From: Nymphaea colorata
Lineage: Eukaryota; Streptophyta; Magnoliopsida; Nymphaeales; Nymphaeaceae
Reading direction: 5' to 3'
Length of the DNA stretch: 64,000 nt
Assembly (NCBI RefSeq): GCF_008831285.2
Contig: NC_045141.1
Span: 15,672,106-15,736,105, forward strand
Shown: piece after piece, positions 37,401 to 49,250 of the stretch
Numbering within the stretch: position 1 is the stretch's first letter
Layout: each line of letters starts with the position of its first letter
Position numbers and translations under genes: made by a program
Notes under the pieces: model-generated
Seen by the model: only the letters and a program-made list of their open reading frames with translations
Database searches by the model: none
What the model was told of the DNA's origin: nothing

Positions 37401-40400
37401 CATAAGTGACAAAAAGAAAAAGAAAAACATGCAAAAGCAGAAAGTACTGCACACTGTTTCCTCCGTCCATGATATTCTTGGACAAAATTCTCAAAAGGAA
37501 CATTTAGATTCTCTGATTTCTTATTCCACAAGTTTAATGGACCCTCTTAAGAATGGCAGTAAGATTTCTCGAAAGCGCGAGAAGCGATGCCACGAGTCAA
37601 AATCTGATGTGAAATGAAGGTGGCTGTCTTACGTAGAAAGTGTTATCGTTCAGTATGAACATCTCCAGAAATGCTCGTCTTCTTCCAGATTGTGCTGTAA
37701 AGGAAGACTCAGCGATCTGGGAACTCAGTTTTTGCCGTTCCTTCATTTCATATATATATATATAAAAAATAAGCAACAGAATAATCAAAAGGTTGGTGCC
37801 TCTGCTCGCTTCCTTTTTTGTTGCTTTAGTTATTCCTTTGCCCCCACCGATGCATATCCCACGAACGAAAATTAGCTAGAAAAGTAGGTGGGCGAAAAAA
37901 TTTAGATGCTAAAAGACAAAGCACAGCATCAAGGTCTTAAAGGGATAATCTGATTGTCACATGGAATTTGTAATGATGCCGATGGATTCATGTAATAGAC
38001 TGCACGCTCGTTTCATGTCACGAATTTGTCACAAGATATATGTCCAATTGATGTGGTTTGCGTCATGCCATTTGTCAATTTCTGAAGATAAGATGATCAG
38101 ATCTACGATGGTATTGATCAGATTTTATGAGGATTTTATAATGAAAACAGTTAGTTTTGTTGACGCATAATGTATGTGATTTATTTTTTTCACTTTCACA
38201 TTTTAAAAAACAAGATTACATGTGACGCATATTTGACAAGGCACAACTGAAGGATTATTATTATTATTACTACTATTATATATATAAACTATCATCATAT
38301 GTAGTCTAATGGTATATGTAGATAGATCTACTAAATGGCCGTTTTTCGTCTTTGAAGTTTTATTTTGGATCATTTGTTTGAAAATAAAATCATGATGTTT
38401 TAACTCCATATATTTTGATGCACTATGAGTCATCAATCTAGCCAAAGCGTATGTGCAGCCCAACGCACACCAAAATTATGCTCGCATCGCATGAACCTAC
38501 AAGCAAGCAAGACGCCAAAAATACCGATGCAGCAACACGCAACACTATTGAAAGAGGACGTGTGGCTTTTGAATCCTTGGAGAGCGCCTAATCACAAAAG
38601 GTTGCCGACCCCTCATCGTCGGTGAAGAACAGCCATGTAGGCGCGTCCTCGATCCAACACTAGTCTCACCACACTCCAAAAGGCGATTGTAGAGGCGAAG
38701 GAGACCCACACAGCACCTAAGCCCTGCACGAGACTGCGGAGGATGAGCAAAGCAACCAAGAAGCATGCCGCCGCCGGCATTAAAGTCACGATGGCAGGAA
38801 GCAGCACCGCCGGAAAGAGGAAAGGTTGCCGGAAACAATGGTGGGATGGAGCCTATCTGTGCATCAATTGGCACATTTTCGATGAAGATCTCTCTTCCAC
38901 TGGAATCCTGAGAATGGTTAAAAGATTACTTACATTGGATGAATTCAAATAACATGACGTTTGCTTTTTGAGGTGTTGAGATTTTTTAGAGGCATAAATT
39001 GCCTGTGAGACAGAAATTCCTCTGATTGTACAAAAAGATATTAGCTCCTCAGTAGAGCTTGCTTGTTTTTGCAGTTTGAGGTAGTAGGATTCGTTAAAGA
39101 TGTAAAATAATTCCTGCATTCATATATCAGACAAATTTAGATAACTAAAGAAGCAATTTACAGTTTTTTTTTTTTTACCTAACTTGGATAGAATGTGTGT
39201 ATCTCCTTGCTTATTTGTTACAAACATCAACTTTGGTTGCACATATCCTTGAAAACTTTGTCTCTCTGCCTGTGCTCTTCTGTCATAGATATCTTTGAAG
39301 GCCTGGTAGTGATATCAATGATTGCTAAGTGGATTCATTGTGCATAAGAGGTTGTTCTTTCAGGCCTTTGCAGAATGTGTCTCTTGTTGTGATTAACCTT
39401 GCACTTTTGGGACCAGTTTGAGCAATCTTAATTTTGCTTTCAAGATATTTTAAATAATAATATGGATTCATTTCCATTTTCACAATAGATGTTTCCCACA
39501 TTTGGACAATGCAGAAAGGAAATTTGAATATATGGCCTCATCAAAGTGGTACAGGAAAGAGAGAGAAATCACTCATTTCTTCGCAATGAAGTCAAGGTCA
39601 AGGCAACATTTTCTTTATATAGTAGCAACTTCCATTTTACACTAATAGTAAGATATAATATCATGATACATACATCTCTTATACCTATCGAAATGTTTTT
39701 GGCCTTTAATTATTTTTGTATTGACGGTTGGAAGAAATAGAACAAAAAACTAAAGTTGTGAATTAACATTAAATTAGTAAAATGTCATATCTTCTTTTCC
39801 CCCATCTTTCTCCCAACCATAATAAATTTTCTGTTAGCTATGGTTTATAGTGTGTGATAGTTTATAACGACTTTAATGATGATTTAATAAATTTTAAATT
39901 TTAGTCATCCAACAACTATCCAGCACATAGCAGATATATATATATATATATATATAAAATTGATTTTTGACTCATCCTTGTTTGACAGATTTTGAGCTGT
40001 CGACTTAGAGCACACCATTCCATGATTCTTTAGAATGGATCTCCTGTAAAGTAGTTTAGGTTAATCAAGTTCTATTAGATATTTCTTAGACTAAATTTTC
40101 ATGCCATACCTTTTGGTATTTTAGTATCTTTTTTGCTTTGAAAAGAAAGTACTAAAATGCATGCTCATATAACCAGATTGAACTTTTAATTACCAGCCCA
40201 TTGATTTCCTTATGCATAAATATTTAATAACTAACATTAGTAAATATTTATGGGAGTTACTAAAATGCACTTTTGAGACATTTCATATACTTTTTCAAAA
40301 TGCATACCGATTATCCTTACTGCAAAATATATACCTTAAAATTTAAAAACCGGACTACTTAAAATAGATAACCATAGTGTTCTTTGTGCAAGTTAATTTA

Positions 40401-41090
40401 CAAATATGATTTTTCGAGAAATCGATAGGAAACATATATTAAGTCAATCACTTTTTGAGTCAGAATGCATATGTTTACCTACAAAAAAACTAATGATTCG
40501 TATAGCATCAAAACTTTGATAGTAGATGAAAACAACTCGAACTAAAACTAAAGTATACTTTACTTTAATACTAATTAGTATTTATAAACATGTTAGTATA
40601 TCCATATTTTGTTTAAAATACTTTTTTTAACTAGAATTTATACAGTTCATTCGTTTCTAATCTAATTTCCAGGTACCATGATGATCGAGATCAAACTTAA
40701 ATAGTTAAGTTAAGAATGTAAGGCATGGCTCTTGGGACGAAAAAGTATAAATAACGCAACCTCTTGAAACAACAAGAACATCTTCTCGTTATGCTGCTTT
40801 AATAAAAGAACAGCTAGGAAAAAGCAATGCAATTACTTTTGTTTTAATAAATAACGCAACCTCTATCCGTTCTCGCAAAAGCAATTAATGATCACGATTT
40901 CCTGATTATATGAAAAATAATCTGCCAGATTCCTGGACTGCTTTCCCGATTCAGAGTACATGCCATAAGTGCTGTTAAACTTAGGAAACAATCAATTTGA
41001 GGTTAAATTTTTCTAAGGTTGCAATCTCCTCTTTTCATGGCATACAAAATAAAAGGTGCACGGGTTTAAGTTGAACCATCTCCTAGTTTC
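34415..41090. other. Upstream region of the DA1-type gene and AT-rich intergenic DNA
   Basis: The first part (to about 36200) should contain the 5' leader exon(s) and promoter of the DA1-type gene, but I could not fix them. Beyond that no gene was recognised. Short TA runs occur at 37748-37762 and 39936-39955. A GC-rich island at about 38540-38850 has open frames on both strands. The minus frame 38613-38807 is strongly hydrophobic and may be a relic of a membrane-protein gene. Confidence 0.45.
38545..38874 (-). pseudogene. Possible relic of a membrane-protein coding sequence
   Basis: A GC-rich island in AT-rich DNA has overlapping open frames. The minus frame at 38613-38807 (64 codons) contains two long hydrophobic runs, one from residue 4 to 20 and one around VSFASTIAFWSVVRLVL, then a basic end. 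No start context, domain or neighbouring exon supports a working gene. The family is not recognised; the call rests on composition only. Confidence 0.2.
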
Positions 41091-41093
41091 ATG

Positions 41094-41260
41094 CAGTGGC
41101 GGAGCCACGTTGTGATTGGTGTGGGCAGTTGCCCACACCAGTCTCTTAAAATTTATTTATTTTCAAATGGGCATCTTTAAATATTTGTCCTCTGTCCCAC
41201 CAAATATAAGTATTTTTAAAGGAGCGTCCCCCCATCTAATTTTTTTTTGCTCCGCCACTG
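41094..41260. mobile_element. 167-bp hAT-like MITE with 8-bp target duplication
   Basis: The ends are inverted repeats, CAGTGGCGGAGCCA at the left and TGCTCCGCCACTG at the right. A perfect 8-bp direct repeat GTTTCATG flanks it (41086-41093 and 41261-41268). An internal GTGTGGGCAGTTGCCCACAC palindrome follows the left end. Degraded relatives appear at 54634-54797 and, as the palindrome alone, at about 54409-54430. The 8-bp duplication indicates the hAT superfamily. Confidence 0.9.
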
Positions 41261-43382
41261 GTTTCATGCACTGTCTTTCTGAGTTTCAAGCAAACATGCT
41301 TGCTGTGCTACTCCCCAAGTTCACTGGACGGCATTTAGCAAGAGGGGCCGGGGCGCCACCGGGTGATGTCGGCCTGAGCATTTTCCGGTCAAACAATGAC
41401 CACAGAGGATTTGCACAAAGCCTCTTCTCTCTGTTTACACTTGCACTGCTACCGGGAAAAAGGCCGAGAAAGTCACTCATGTTCAGGCAACTCCAGTTGA
41501 CCCATTTCTCCATCAGTGGGGAAGTTAATCTTCATTACTTGCCAATTCAAATGTTGGCCTACGGGTTCCTCTTATTCTGAATCGAGCAATAATATCATAG
41601 ATGAACCAATCTGAGGAAAAAGATTCCAAGAATTACACATGGTAGTTGATATGATAGAAAAGCAGATACTCCTTCGGCCTAGGCATGGCCGATGCTTGCA
41701 AAGTAATATAGAAGATCTTATTGCAATAGAGGAAAGTTATGATTACCAAAGAACCATAAAATCAAGATGACGGGCGTTCATAGTTCTACTATGAATGACC
41801 AAGGTCTATCACAACTTCTTTGATTCTCATAATCGGGATTTTTTCTCTATATAGTCCTTGTTTTTCTTTAAGAGAAGAGTTTAATCGAACAAGTGTATGG
41901 GAAAAAGCACGCACCCCTTTATCTCATGGGTTGTACCCTTTCGTGCAACAGTTACGAAAATGCAGTAAACTTATGTTAAATTATGAAACGTGCATTAATC
42001 TCATGGAAATCATTGAATGCAATATTGCAGATTTGGGCCAAAAATAAAACGAGAAATTAATGAATTTTCTCGATAATGCAAGAGCAGGTATCCTCGAAGG
42101 CTGAGCACTTACTCGTGAAAAAATGGCCTGCAAGATCCGGGCGCAATTGCCCCTACTGATATTTTCACGAAATATTACAAAAATTTCTTTCTAGACTGTG
42201 ACTCAGGCAGCTGGATCAACCAGGAAGAGTGACGACTGAATGGCGTGAATATTAAAACAACTTTCGGGAACGATTGGCTGGAAAAGTTGGCAACGAAAGT
42301 AGAAAAGCAACAAGTGAGCACCTCCAAATTTGGATAGTAAAGCCACCAAAAAAACTAAACGAGAAATTAATGAATCTCTAATTACCAAAAAATAAGGGGA
42401 ACATTTGGGCCCTTCTCTATCTCTCTTCGGAAGTATCCCTGGCCCTGCCTTTTTCTATTTGTTGAGCCTTGTTTTCTTGATGCGCAAACTGTCACCATAA
42501 TAGGAAGACGATGGCAATAAGGTTTTCCTACAAAGGGCCGGCTACCCACCGGGTATGGTTTGGACCAAAAAAATTAAGGGTGGGCATTGGATCGACCCGA
42601 TCTAACCCATCGGGCCGGTGAGCCAGGCCTGGTCGGCCTGATTGCACGAGTGTTGGCCCCGGTCAGACCTATTTAAAATTTAAAAATAATTTTTAAAATT
42701 ATAAAATTAATTTTTTAATACAAAATATATTTATTAATAATAAATATCTATTATTAAAAAAAATTGAAAAAAAAATTATTCTTAACGGGCTAAACGGGCC
42801 GGCCTATCGGGCCCGGGCCCAATCGGTCCGGGCCGGCCCGGCCCAGCAGCGGCCGGGTCCGATGCCTACTCTGGGAGAAAACAGCCCGGCGGGCTGAGAA
42901 AATGGACCGGCGGGCCGGGCTTGGGCCTGATGTGCGGCCCGGCCCAGTTCGATCGGCACGTTTATAATTAAAAAAAATAAATTTTTAATTTTTTTTAAAT
43001 TTAATAATATGTATTTTATTATTAAAAATATATTTTATATTACAAAAAAATTATTTTATAATTAAAAAAATTATTACCAAACAGGCCGGGCCGGGTCGAA
43101 ACCCTGGCTATTGGGCCGGGCTTGCCCAGGTCTAGGTTTTCCCACGTAAAGAACACCAGTTTAAATTCCACTAAACATTGGCACTAAGCATTGGCTCTCC
43201 CCTTCAGCTCCTCGTTTGTGTTCAAGTGCATTTCTCCAAACCTGTCAGGGAAGAACATGGTAATAGAACCGCAGCAGGCGTTGCGTTGTGATACAACTAC
43301 TGTGGGAAATTGTGAGAGACCTCTTTACTCAATCCAGCCGGTTTAGAAGGCAGTACCGACAGCTTTGAGTAAGAGTTGGGAA

Positions 43383-43444
43383 GTGTGAAACTCATTCTGG
43401 CCAAATTGCCGTCGTGTGAAACTCATTCTGGCCAAATTGCCGTA
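43383..43444. repeat. Two-copy 31-bp tandem duplication in the left arm
   Basis: The unit GTGTGAAACTCATTCTGGCC plus AAATTGCCGT and one more base is present twice head to tail. The matching part of the right arm (about 43690-43720) has one diverged copy, so the duplication arose after the inverted repeat formed, or was lost on the other side. Confidence 0.85.
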
Positions 43445-44081
43445 GGCAGAATTGAATGAGGTGCTAAGGAGGGGTGGAGAGCTCATGGAAATTTGTAGCA
43501 AAGTTTTCCGCTGGAACTTCTTCAAACAAAAGAGGTATTTTTCCATGTCTAGCCCGTTGTGTCACCCGGCCCGGCCCGTTGCCGAGGTCTAGCATGGAAT
43601 ACTTCTTTTGTTTGAAGAAGTTTCAGTGGGAAATTTTGCTACATTTTTCCATGAACTCTCCGCCCCTCCTTTGCACCTCATTCGATTAGGCCAACCGCAA
43701 TCTGGCCCGAATGAGTTTCACACTTCCAACTCTTGCTCAAGCCGCCGGTACTGCCTTCTAAACCGGCTGGATTGAGTAAAGAGGTCTCTCACAATTTTCC
43801 ACAGTAGTTGTATCACAACGCCTATAAATGCACTTGAACAGAAAATCAAAAGAGGAGCTGACAGGTTTGGAGAAAGGCACCTGAAGGGGAGAGCCAATGC
43901 TTAGTGGAATTTAAACTGGTGTTTTTAAGCGGCTGGCCAAGCAGGTCCGTTTGGTAATAATTTTTTTTTAATTATGAAATATTTTTTTAGTAATATAAAA
44001 TATATTTTTAATAATAAAATGCATATTATTAAATTTAAAAAAATATTTTTTTTTTTAATTATAAACGTACCGAATCGAACT

Positions 44082-44230
44082 GGGCCGGGCCGCACATCAG
44101 GCCTAGGCCCGGCCCACTGGGCCGGGCCGCACATCAGGCCCAGGCCCGGCCCACTGGGCCGGGCCGCACATCAGGCCCAGGCCCGGCCCACTGGGCCGTT
44201 TCTCGGCCCACTGGGCCGTTTTCTCCCAGG
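44082..44230. repeat. 37-bp GC-rich tandem repeat in the right arm
   Basis: Three copies of a 37-bp unit start at 44082, 44119 and 44156. Each begins GGGCCGGGCCGCACATCAGG and continues into CC(T/C)AGGCCCGGCCCACT. A 20-bp derivative (GGGCCGTTTCTCGGCCCACT) follows at 44193. The left arm has the corresponding sequence only once, near 42918-42955. Confidence 0.9.
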
Positions 44231-45439
44231 GTGGACGTTGGGCCCGGTCACCGCTGGGCCGGGCCGGCTCGGGCCCGATAGGTCGACCTGTTTATCCCAT
44301 TAAGAATAAAAAAATAATTTTTTTTCAAAATTTTTTTAATAATAGATATTTATTATTAATAAATATATTTTATATTAAAAAATTATTTTATAATTTAAAA
44401 AATTATTTTTTTTAATTTTAAATAGGTCTACCCCGAGCCAAAACTTGAGCTATCGGGCCGAGCGTGGGCCGAATCAAGCCGATCTGATTTCTACTCTTAG
44501 TTTTTTCGATCCAAACCCAAACCCGACCGGACCGAATACGGGGTACCCGGTAGGTAGCGGGCCCGTTGTAGGAATCGTCTTCCTCGTTATGGCTTCCCGA
44601 TTATGGCAACAGTTTGCGCATCAAGAAAACAAGGCCCAAATGTTCCACTTATTTTTGGGTGGAATCCCGTTTACCCACTTCTAACTTGCATGATGTCATT
44701 ACCATTTTTGTGTTGTTCCTTACTGAAGATCTATACCTTGTTACTATAGAATCAAAGAAAAGGTTTCCAGCAAATCCAGGGAGCACAAAGTAAAGAGTCC
44801 ATTCACGTAAGAAAGATGCAAAATGAAGAGGGATGAGCCACACAGCAAAGGTTAGAAGGAAAACAATGCTAATCCTTTTTTTAGCTCCTAAAATGCTTGC
44901 AACAACAATATGGGCCTAGTGGAGTTTGTTCAGGTTTTCATAGTATTGGTTAGTAGCAGCAGCCAGCAGGCATTCAGAGACATCACTTGTTCTAACACTA
45001 GTAAAGGAACACCTAAGACAATAGTGCGAAGAATGCGAAGAAAAGGGGAAGGAAAATGAAGAAGAAATAGAATGGGGAAGAAGATAGCTGGCATGCAATC
45101 AGGGGGAGAAGAATGACCTAGAACTGTGTACAGATAGGAGGTCAGAGCTTGTAATGTACTCATGGACCGTAGACCATGCTAAGAAACTAATGATTCCAAA
45201 ATGGGCACAAAGTACATATGGCATAAAGTAAACTGTGAATAGCTATAACATTAGGACAAAGAGTTTATTTAGTACTGAGAGAATAACACTCGATCTTGTC
45301 AAGCATCATAACATGTTTTGGCTCTAGTACAAATGAAAATGGCTATAAAACATACAGAAGCTGGCCTGAATAACCTCATTATTCACATCAACCACATAGA
45401 AAGAGATAAGAATGGTAATACAACCGACTAGGAAATAAC

Positions 45440-46767
45440 CTGAAAGCACTTGGAGATTCTTGATTTGTCTCTTATGGAAACACATCCCTTTTGAAGGATT
45501 TCCTGAAACCACAGAATTTCCTGATAGGTCTTGGCATGCAAAAAAGAGTGACTGTGGACATGTAATGAATTCAAAACTCTCGCACCGATTAAAATTTTGC
45601 ACAACAAGAACGGCTGAGAGAAATACATTACCTGGTGATAACGCATAGGATGGATATTTACAGCTTGGGGCATGTAGAAATCCTTGTTTAAAGGCATAAT
45701 CACATCTGGCATCAGTTTCTTGACAAAATCATTAGTTACAATTTCAAGTTTGCAACTCTGAAGGTGGTGCCGAGCTTTCTAACAGTTTAAAATGAACCCT
45801 TTTTAATATTAGTATCGCTTGATTCAGCAAAGCAAAATACTAGACCATTCACCAAGAAAATTATGACCTCGGTCATTATATCCAGATTCTTTATTTTGGT
45901 TGCAGGTCTTATGATTCCCCTGCAACAGAAGAAACTATGACTATAACTAGGAGCTGCGACTATAACTAGGAGCTGCGACACATTACTGCACACAAAGACA
46001 TTTAGCACCAAAAAGAACAAGAAACAACATAAACAACTAATTTTTGAAAAATCACTTAGCATGTAAATTAAGTGACCACATGGAGTCAATCTTCTTGATG
46101 ATAACATTGCTTTGATAGGTTATATTTACTTGTCTTTTACCACTTATATAGACCAAGAGCAGGGGGAAAACAAGTTGATTATCTACGCCAAAAGTGGAGA
46201 GAAGACATGGTTGTGCAACTTAGCTTGAGGAAGAACATGGTTTAGTAACATTTTTAGTAAATTAAATAAAAGGACCTATATTTGTAAACAGATAGAATGA
46301 TTCAAAAACAAATGATCATTCAAAATGCCTACAAGGTCAATATAGGAGAGATGCGTCTTTCGTTAGATGTCCAGTTTCAAAAAGTGGCAAACCTTCTCCA
46401 GAAGATTGGCCCATTAAAATCAATGGTATGATAAGAAATGTCGTTGTTCCAACTTGAAGTCCTAGATTGCACTGCAATTTCTGCAACCCTTAGCAGCTTC
46501 ACAGCCTCTTCCCAGCATTCAGCTCCTCTCCACAAAGGTTTGACTGTAATATACAACCAAAGAAAAGCTGAAACAAGTATAATTCGTGAAACAGTACAGA
46601 ACAAAGCAATGTTTCAGTTTTAGTCTGGAATCACAATGATAAATGTAGGAACTCATACCTTTAGGGGAGTATGGATGCACAAGCCCTCCTGCAACCCCAG
46701 AAGCACCACCTCCAATACCAACCTCATCATAGATATCAACATGCAGATCTGTATCCCTTGCACTGAG
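45440..46767 (-). CDS. FAD-dependent (DAO-type) oxidoreductase, five internal exons only
   Basis: Five exons join in phase on the minus strand: 46659-46767, 46393-46543, 45868-45919, 45632-45778 and 45440-45551. They match the plant family of predicted plastid FAD-dependent oxidoreductases with a DAO fold (Arabidopsis AT5G48440 type), whose substrate is not established. Landmarks are IYDEVGIGGGASGVAGGLVHPYSPKG, then VKPLWRGAECWEEA, the strand GIIRPATKIKNL, FYMPQAVNIHPMRYHQ and LFFACQDL. The splice sites look normal. I could not find the upstream exon with the GxGxxG dinucleotide-binding loop in good form, nor the C-terminal exons between 45440 and the inverted repeat that starts at 44658. The locus may be a truncated pseudogene, or the remaining exons may lie farther away. 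Confidence 0.75.
45951..45988. repeat. Two-copy 19-bp tandem duplication
   Basis: GACTATAACTAGGAGCTGC occurs twice in direct succession inside the intron upstream of the GIIRPATK exon of the FAD-oxidoreductase locus. The polypyrimidine tract and acceptor of that exon are outside it. Confidence 0.8.
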
Positions 46768-49250
46768 CTGCATAGCAGAGAATTTTTTTAGTACCTAAAT
46801 TGCTTAAGCACCACAAAGAAAAGTCATCACAAGGACCTAGATCTTGCAAAAACATGATCCTATAGTACATAACCATAAAGTAATTGAACACTTGAAGAAG
46901 CTACCGGTTTAATTCACCAACAGAGTGAGTAAGCCGTTCAAATATGCCAGTAGTGTACCAATTCACAGTACAGACATTTACGTATGTAATTCAACAATAA
47001 ATAATGCTTATTTCATAAGACTTACAAAGTGGACACAAATTGCATTCTGCGTTTGTGGCTTGGAAGAAATTTAGTAGCATCTCAAAAAAGTTCAGGCTGC
47101 TATTTTTGCATCTGCTCTACAGAGGTCATTGACCTATTAAGAATCAAGGTCATCTAAACTGCAGTTTATATCATGCTTGAATTGTCTCTGCTGATTCCAA
47201 TGGAATGTGATGGTAATCTTGATTCAGTACATTGGTTACTAGGTGCAGGTGTAAAGAATGCCTTATTAGGTTCATACTTTCTTTTTACATTTGCAAATTC
47301 ATTTTAGAAATACACATATTTTTTACGACATGGAGGAAGCTGATCTGACAGCAACAAAAGGCCTTTGTTTCTTTTACAACTTAAGGCCATTGTGTTTCTC
47401 CAGCATTCAATTTGAGGCACTTATAAGTTATTAACTAATTTTATTTACCCAAGGCAAAGGAGAATGACACAAACAAGCTCATGATCATACAGTCCTTCGG
47501 ATACCTACATTTAGTTCTTAAGCATATTCCACTCGTCTGAACATGGCAACTTTATTAAAAAACATCTGAACTCTCTTCCCTTGTAGAAAAGCTGACAGGA
47601 ACAAGTGCCAGCCCTTCCATTCCGCAGTGTAACTTTTGCCACGGTGTCGTGCTCTTAAGTTGTGGCACACAGGGCTGACGTCATTATAAAAGAAAAAGAG
47701 AAAAAAAAAAGTTGATAGCATTGGAGTGGACATTTTTTCCTTCCATAACAGGGAAACAAACTATAGAAGTCGATGCATACCAGCATCAGAAACTCAAAGT
47801 GAGTGAAGTCAGATATGAGCTAATAATATTGCTTGAGTGGCAACAACTTCAATACCCAATAAACCAATTAAAGTTAGACAGCCAAGTTGAATGAGAATTC
47901 TTTTCTAGGATTGCAGGAAACAAGCAGCATCAAAATGTGTTGCTTATCAGTTCTAATCAAAAGATATCAAAACAGCAAATCAGCTAGCATCAAGGATGAA
48001 CAATGACATGGGGATTTAAGAGATAACAACATGTTTCTCGGCTTATATTGGTATTACTGAAGAATAATATGAAGAGAGAAAAAAACTTTGAATCCAACAA
48101 AACTCTTGACAACCATTAGTTGAATGTATACTTGGTTCTGCCTGACTCGCGTCAAGGGAGAGACACTTTTGGGATGCATGAACTCTCAGGCATCTGCACA
48201 AAAGTTGCAAAAGCATGAGTTTCATTTATCTTAGCTCACTTCTTCCTTCTACAAGATATCCACTGTTTACATTTACGTCCATGTGATGAGCCATCAGAAA
48301 ACCAATTGAGCTCTTGGAATTAGGCCTCAAAACAGGTGTTGAATAACTCGTACGCAGTACAATGCAACATCTGGTTCCACCATTTAAGGATGTCGTTGCT
48401 TAATTTGCTCTGAAGTTCTGATGCCTAAACGAAGGTGATCACAGAGAAACAACAAGTTTAATTGCCATCGTGTTTTTCACTATTAATATTTGATGGCCAT
48501 TCTGATTTTAATGATCGGTGCGGATGTGGCTAATAGTTTTGATATGCCAAATCCTGATCAAGTGAACAGTAAAACTAAATTAATTACGGACATGAATTTG
48601 AAAAGGAAAGGAGTCAGATGTGGTGGTTTGTCAAATTTATAGAAAACGGAATCACTTGGAAGAGCAGTAGTGTTTCAAAAATCCTATAAAATGTTTATGA
48701 AGCTGATATATAATGGGCCTCAGGCTTTGGCCTCTCTTACTCTTGAGATATTGAATGGTTTGTAGACATACGTAGGAGCTTATTTCTGCTTGCACACTGC
48801 AAGGTGCACGGGCAGTGAAAGTAAAGTACTTCACAAGATTAAACCTTATAATTCTAATTTTGGGTGAGCTGGGAGAACCATTGCCTAGTAGAGAGCCGAG
48901 GCGCCCACCTAACCCCTTATCCCCATAAAATACAGAACCTGCTTTTGGTGCCGCTGCCCCTCCGCGCTTCAACCTGCGCATCATCGACTTCTCTTTTGCA
49001 GCACAGTAGGTTGGTACCTCTAACACTTAAAATGGAGGCTAGTCGCTTATCAGCCGTCACCTTAAGCAGCTGTGCCACCCCCGAGGGACCGATTAAACCT
49101 TGTAATCAAGAGACAAAATTAATGCATGCAATAGCCCTCAGGTTGTGTACATTGTTCATCCTAATCATGTCTGCCTGTAAATTGAGAAAAGCTCAATTAA
49201 TATATAGGTCTTAAAAGTGCATCAAGAGCTTGGTTTGAACATTTTGAGAA
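46768..49250. other. Region upstream of the FAD-oxidoreductase exons
   Basis: The 5' exons of the FAD-oxidoreductase should lie here. A possible decayed GxGxxG exon is at about 47575-47650 on the minus strand. A stretch at 48136-48194 (minus) follows a plausible acceptor and reads as a Ser/Ala-rich, transit-peptide-like segment. A GC-richer island at 48860-49100 is open on both strands (minus 48652-49026; plus 48864-49214). I cannot assign these to a gene with confidence. Confidence 0.35.

Larger units (their letters stand above)
42385..44658. repeat. Large imperfect inverted repeat (about 2.3 kb)
   Basis: Left arm 42385-43546 and right arm 43593-44658 are reverse complements over most of their length, around a 46-bp spacer. 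Matching landmarks are: outer ends CCAAAAAATAAGGGGAACATT and its complement; TTTTCTTGATGCGCAAACTG (42473) and its complement (44611-44630); AACACCAGTTTAAATTCCACT (43152) and its complement near 43920; CTTCTTCAAACAAAAGA (43516) and its complement (43604). Each arm contains GGCCCGG-rich blocks separated by AT-rich blocks, like the MITE at 31325-31642, plus a 400-bp unique-looking inner part. The arms differ by indels and local tandem amplifications. No protein-coding gene is evident inside; long frames here are translations of the repeats. Confidence 0.9.

Noticed and set aside
41116-41580. 154-codon plus frame
   Set aside because: Its first third lies inside the 167-bp MITE, and the rest has no recognisable domain or splice context.
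43974-44303. 109-codon plus frame rich in Gly, Pro and Arg
   Set aside because: It reads through the 37-bp tandem repeat in the inverted-repeat arm and has no independent support.
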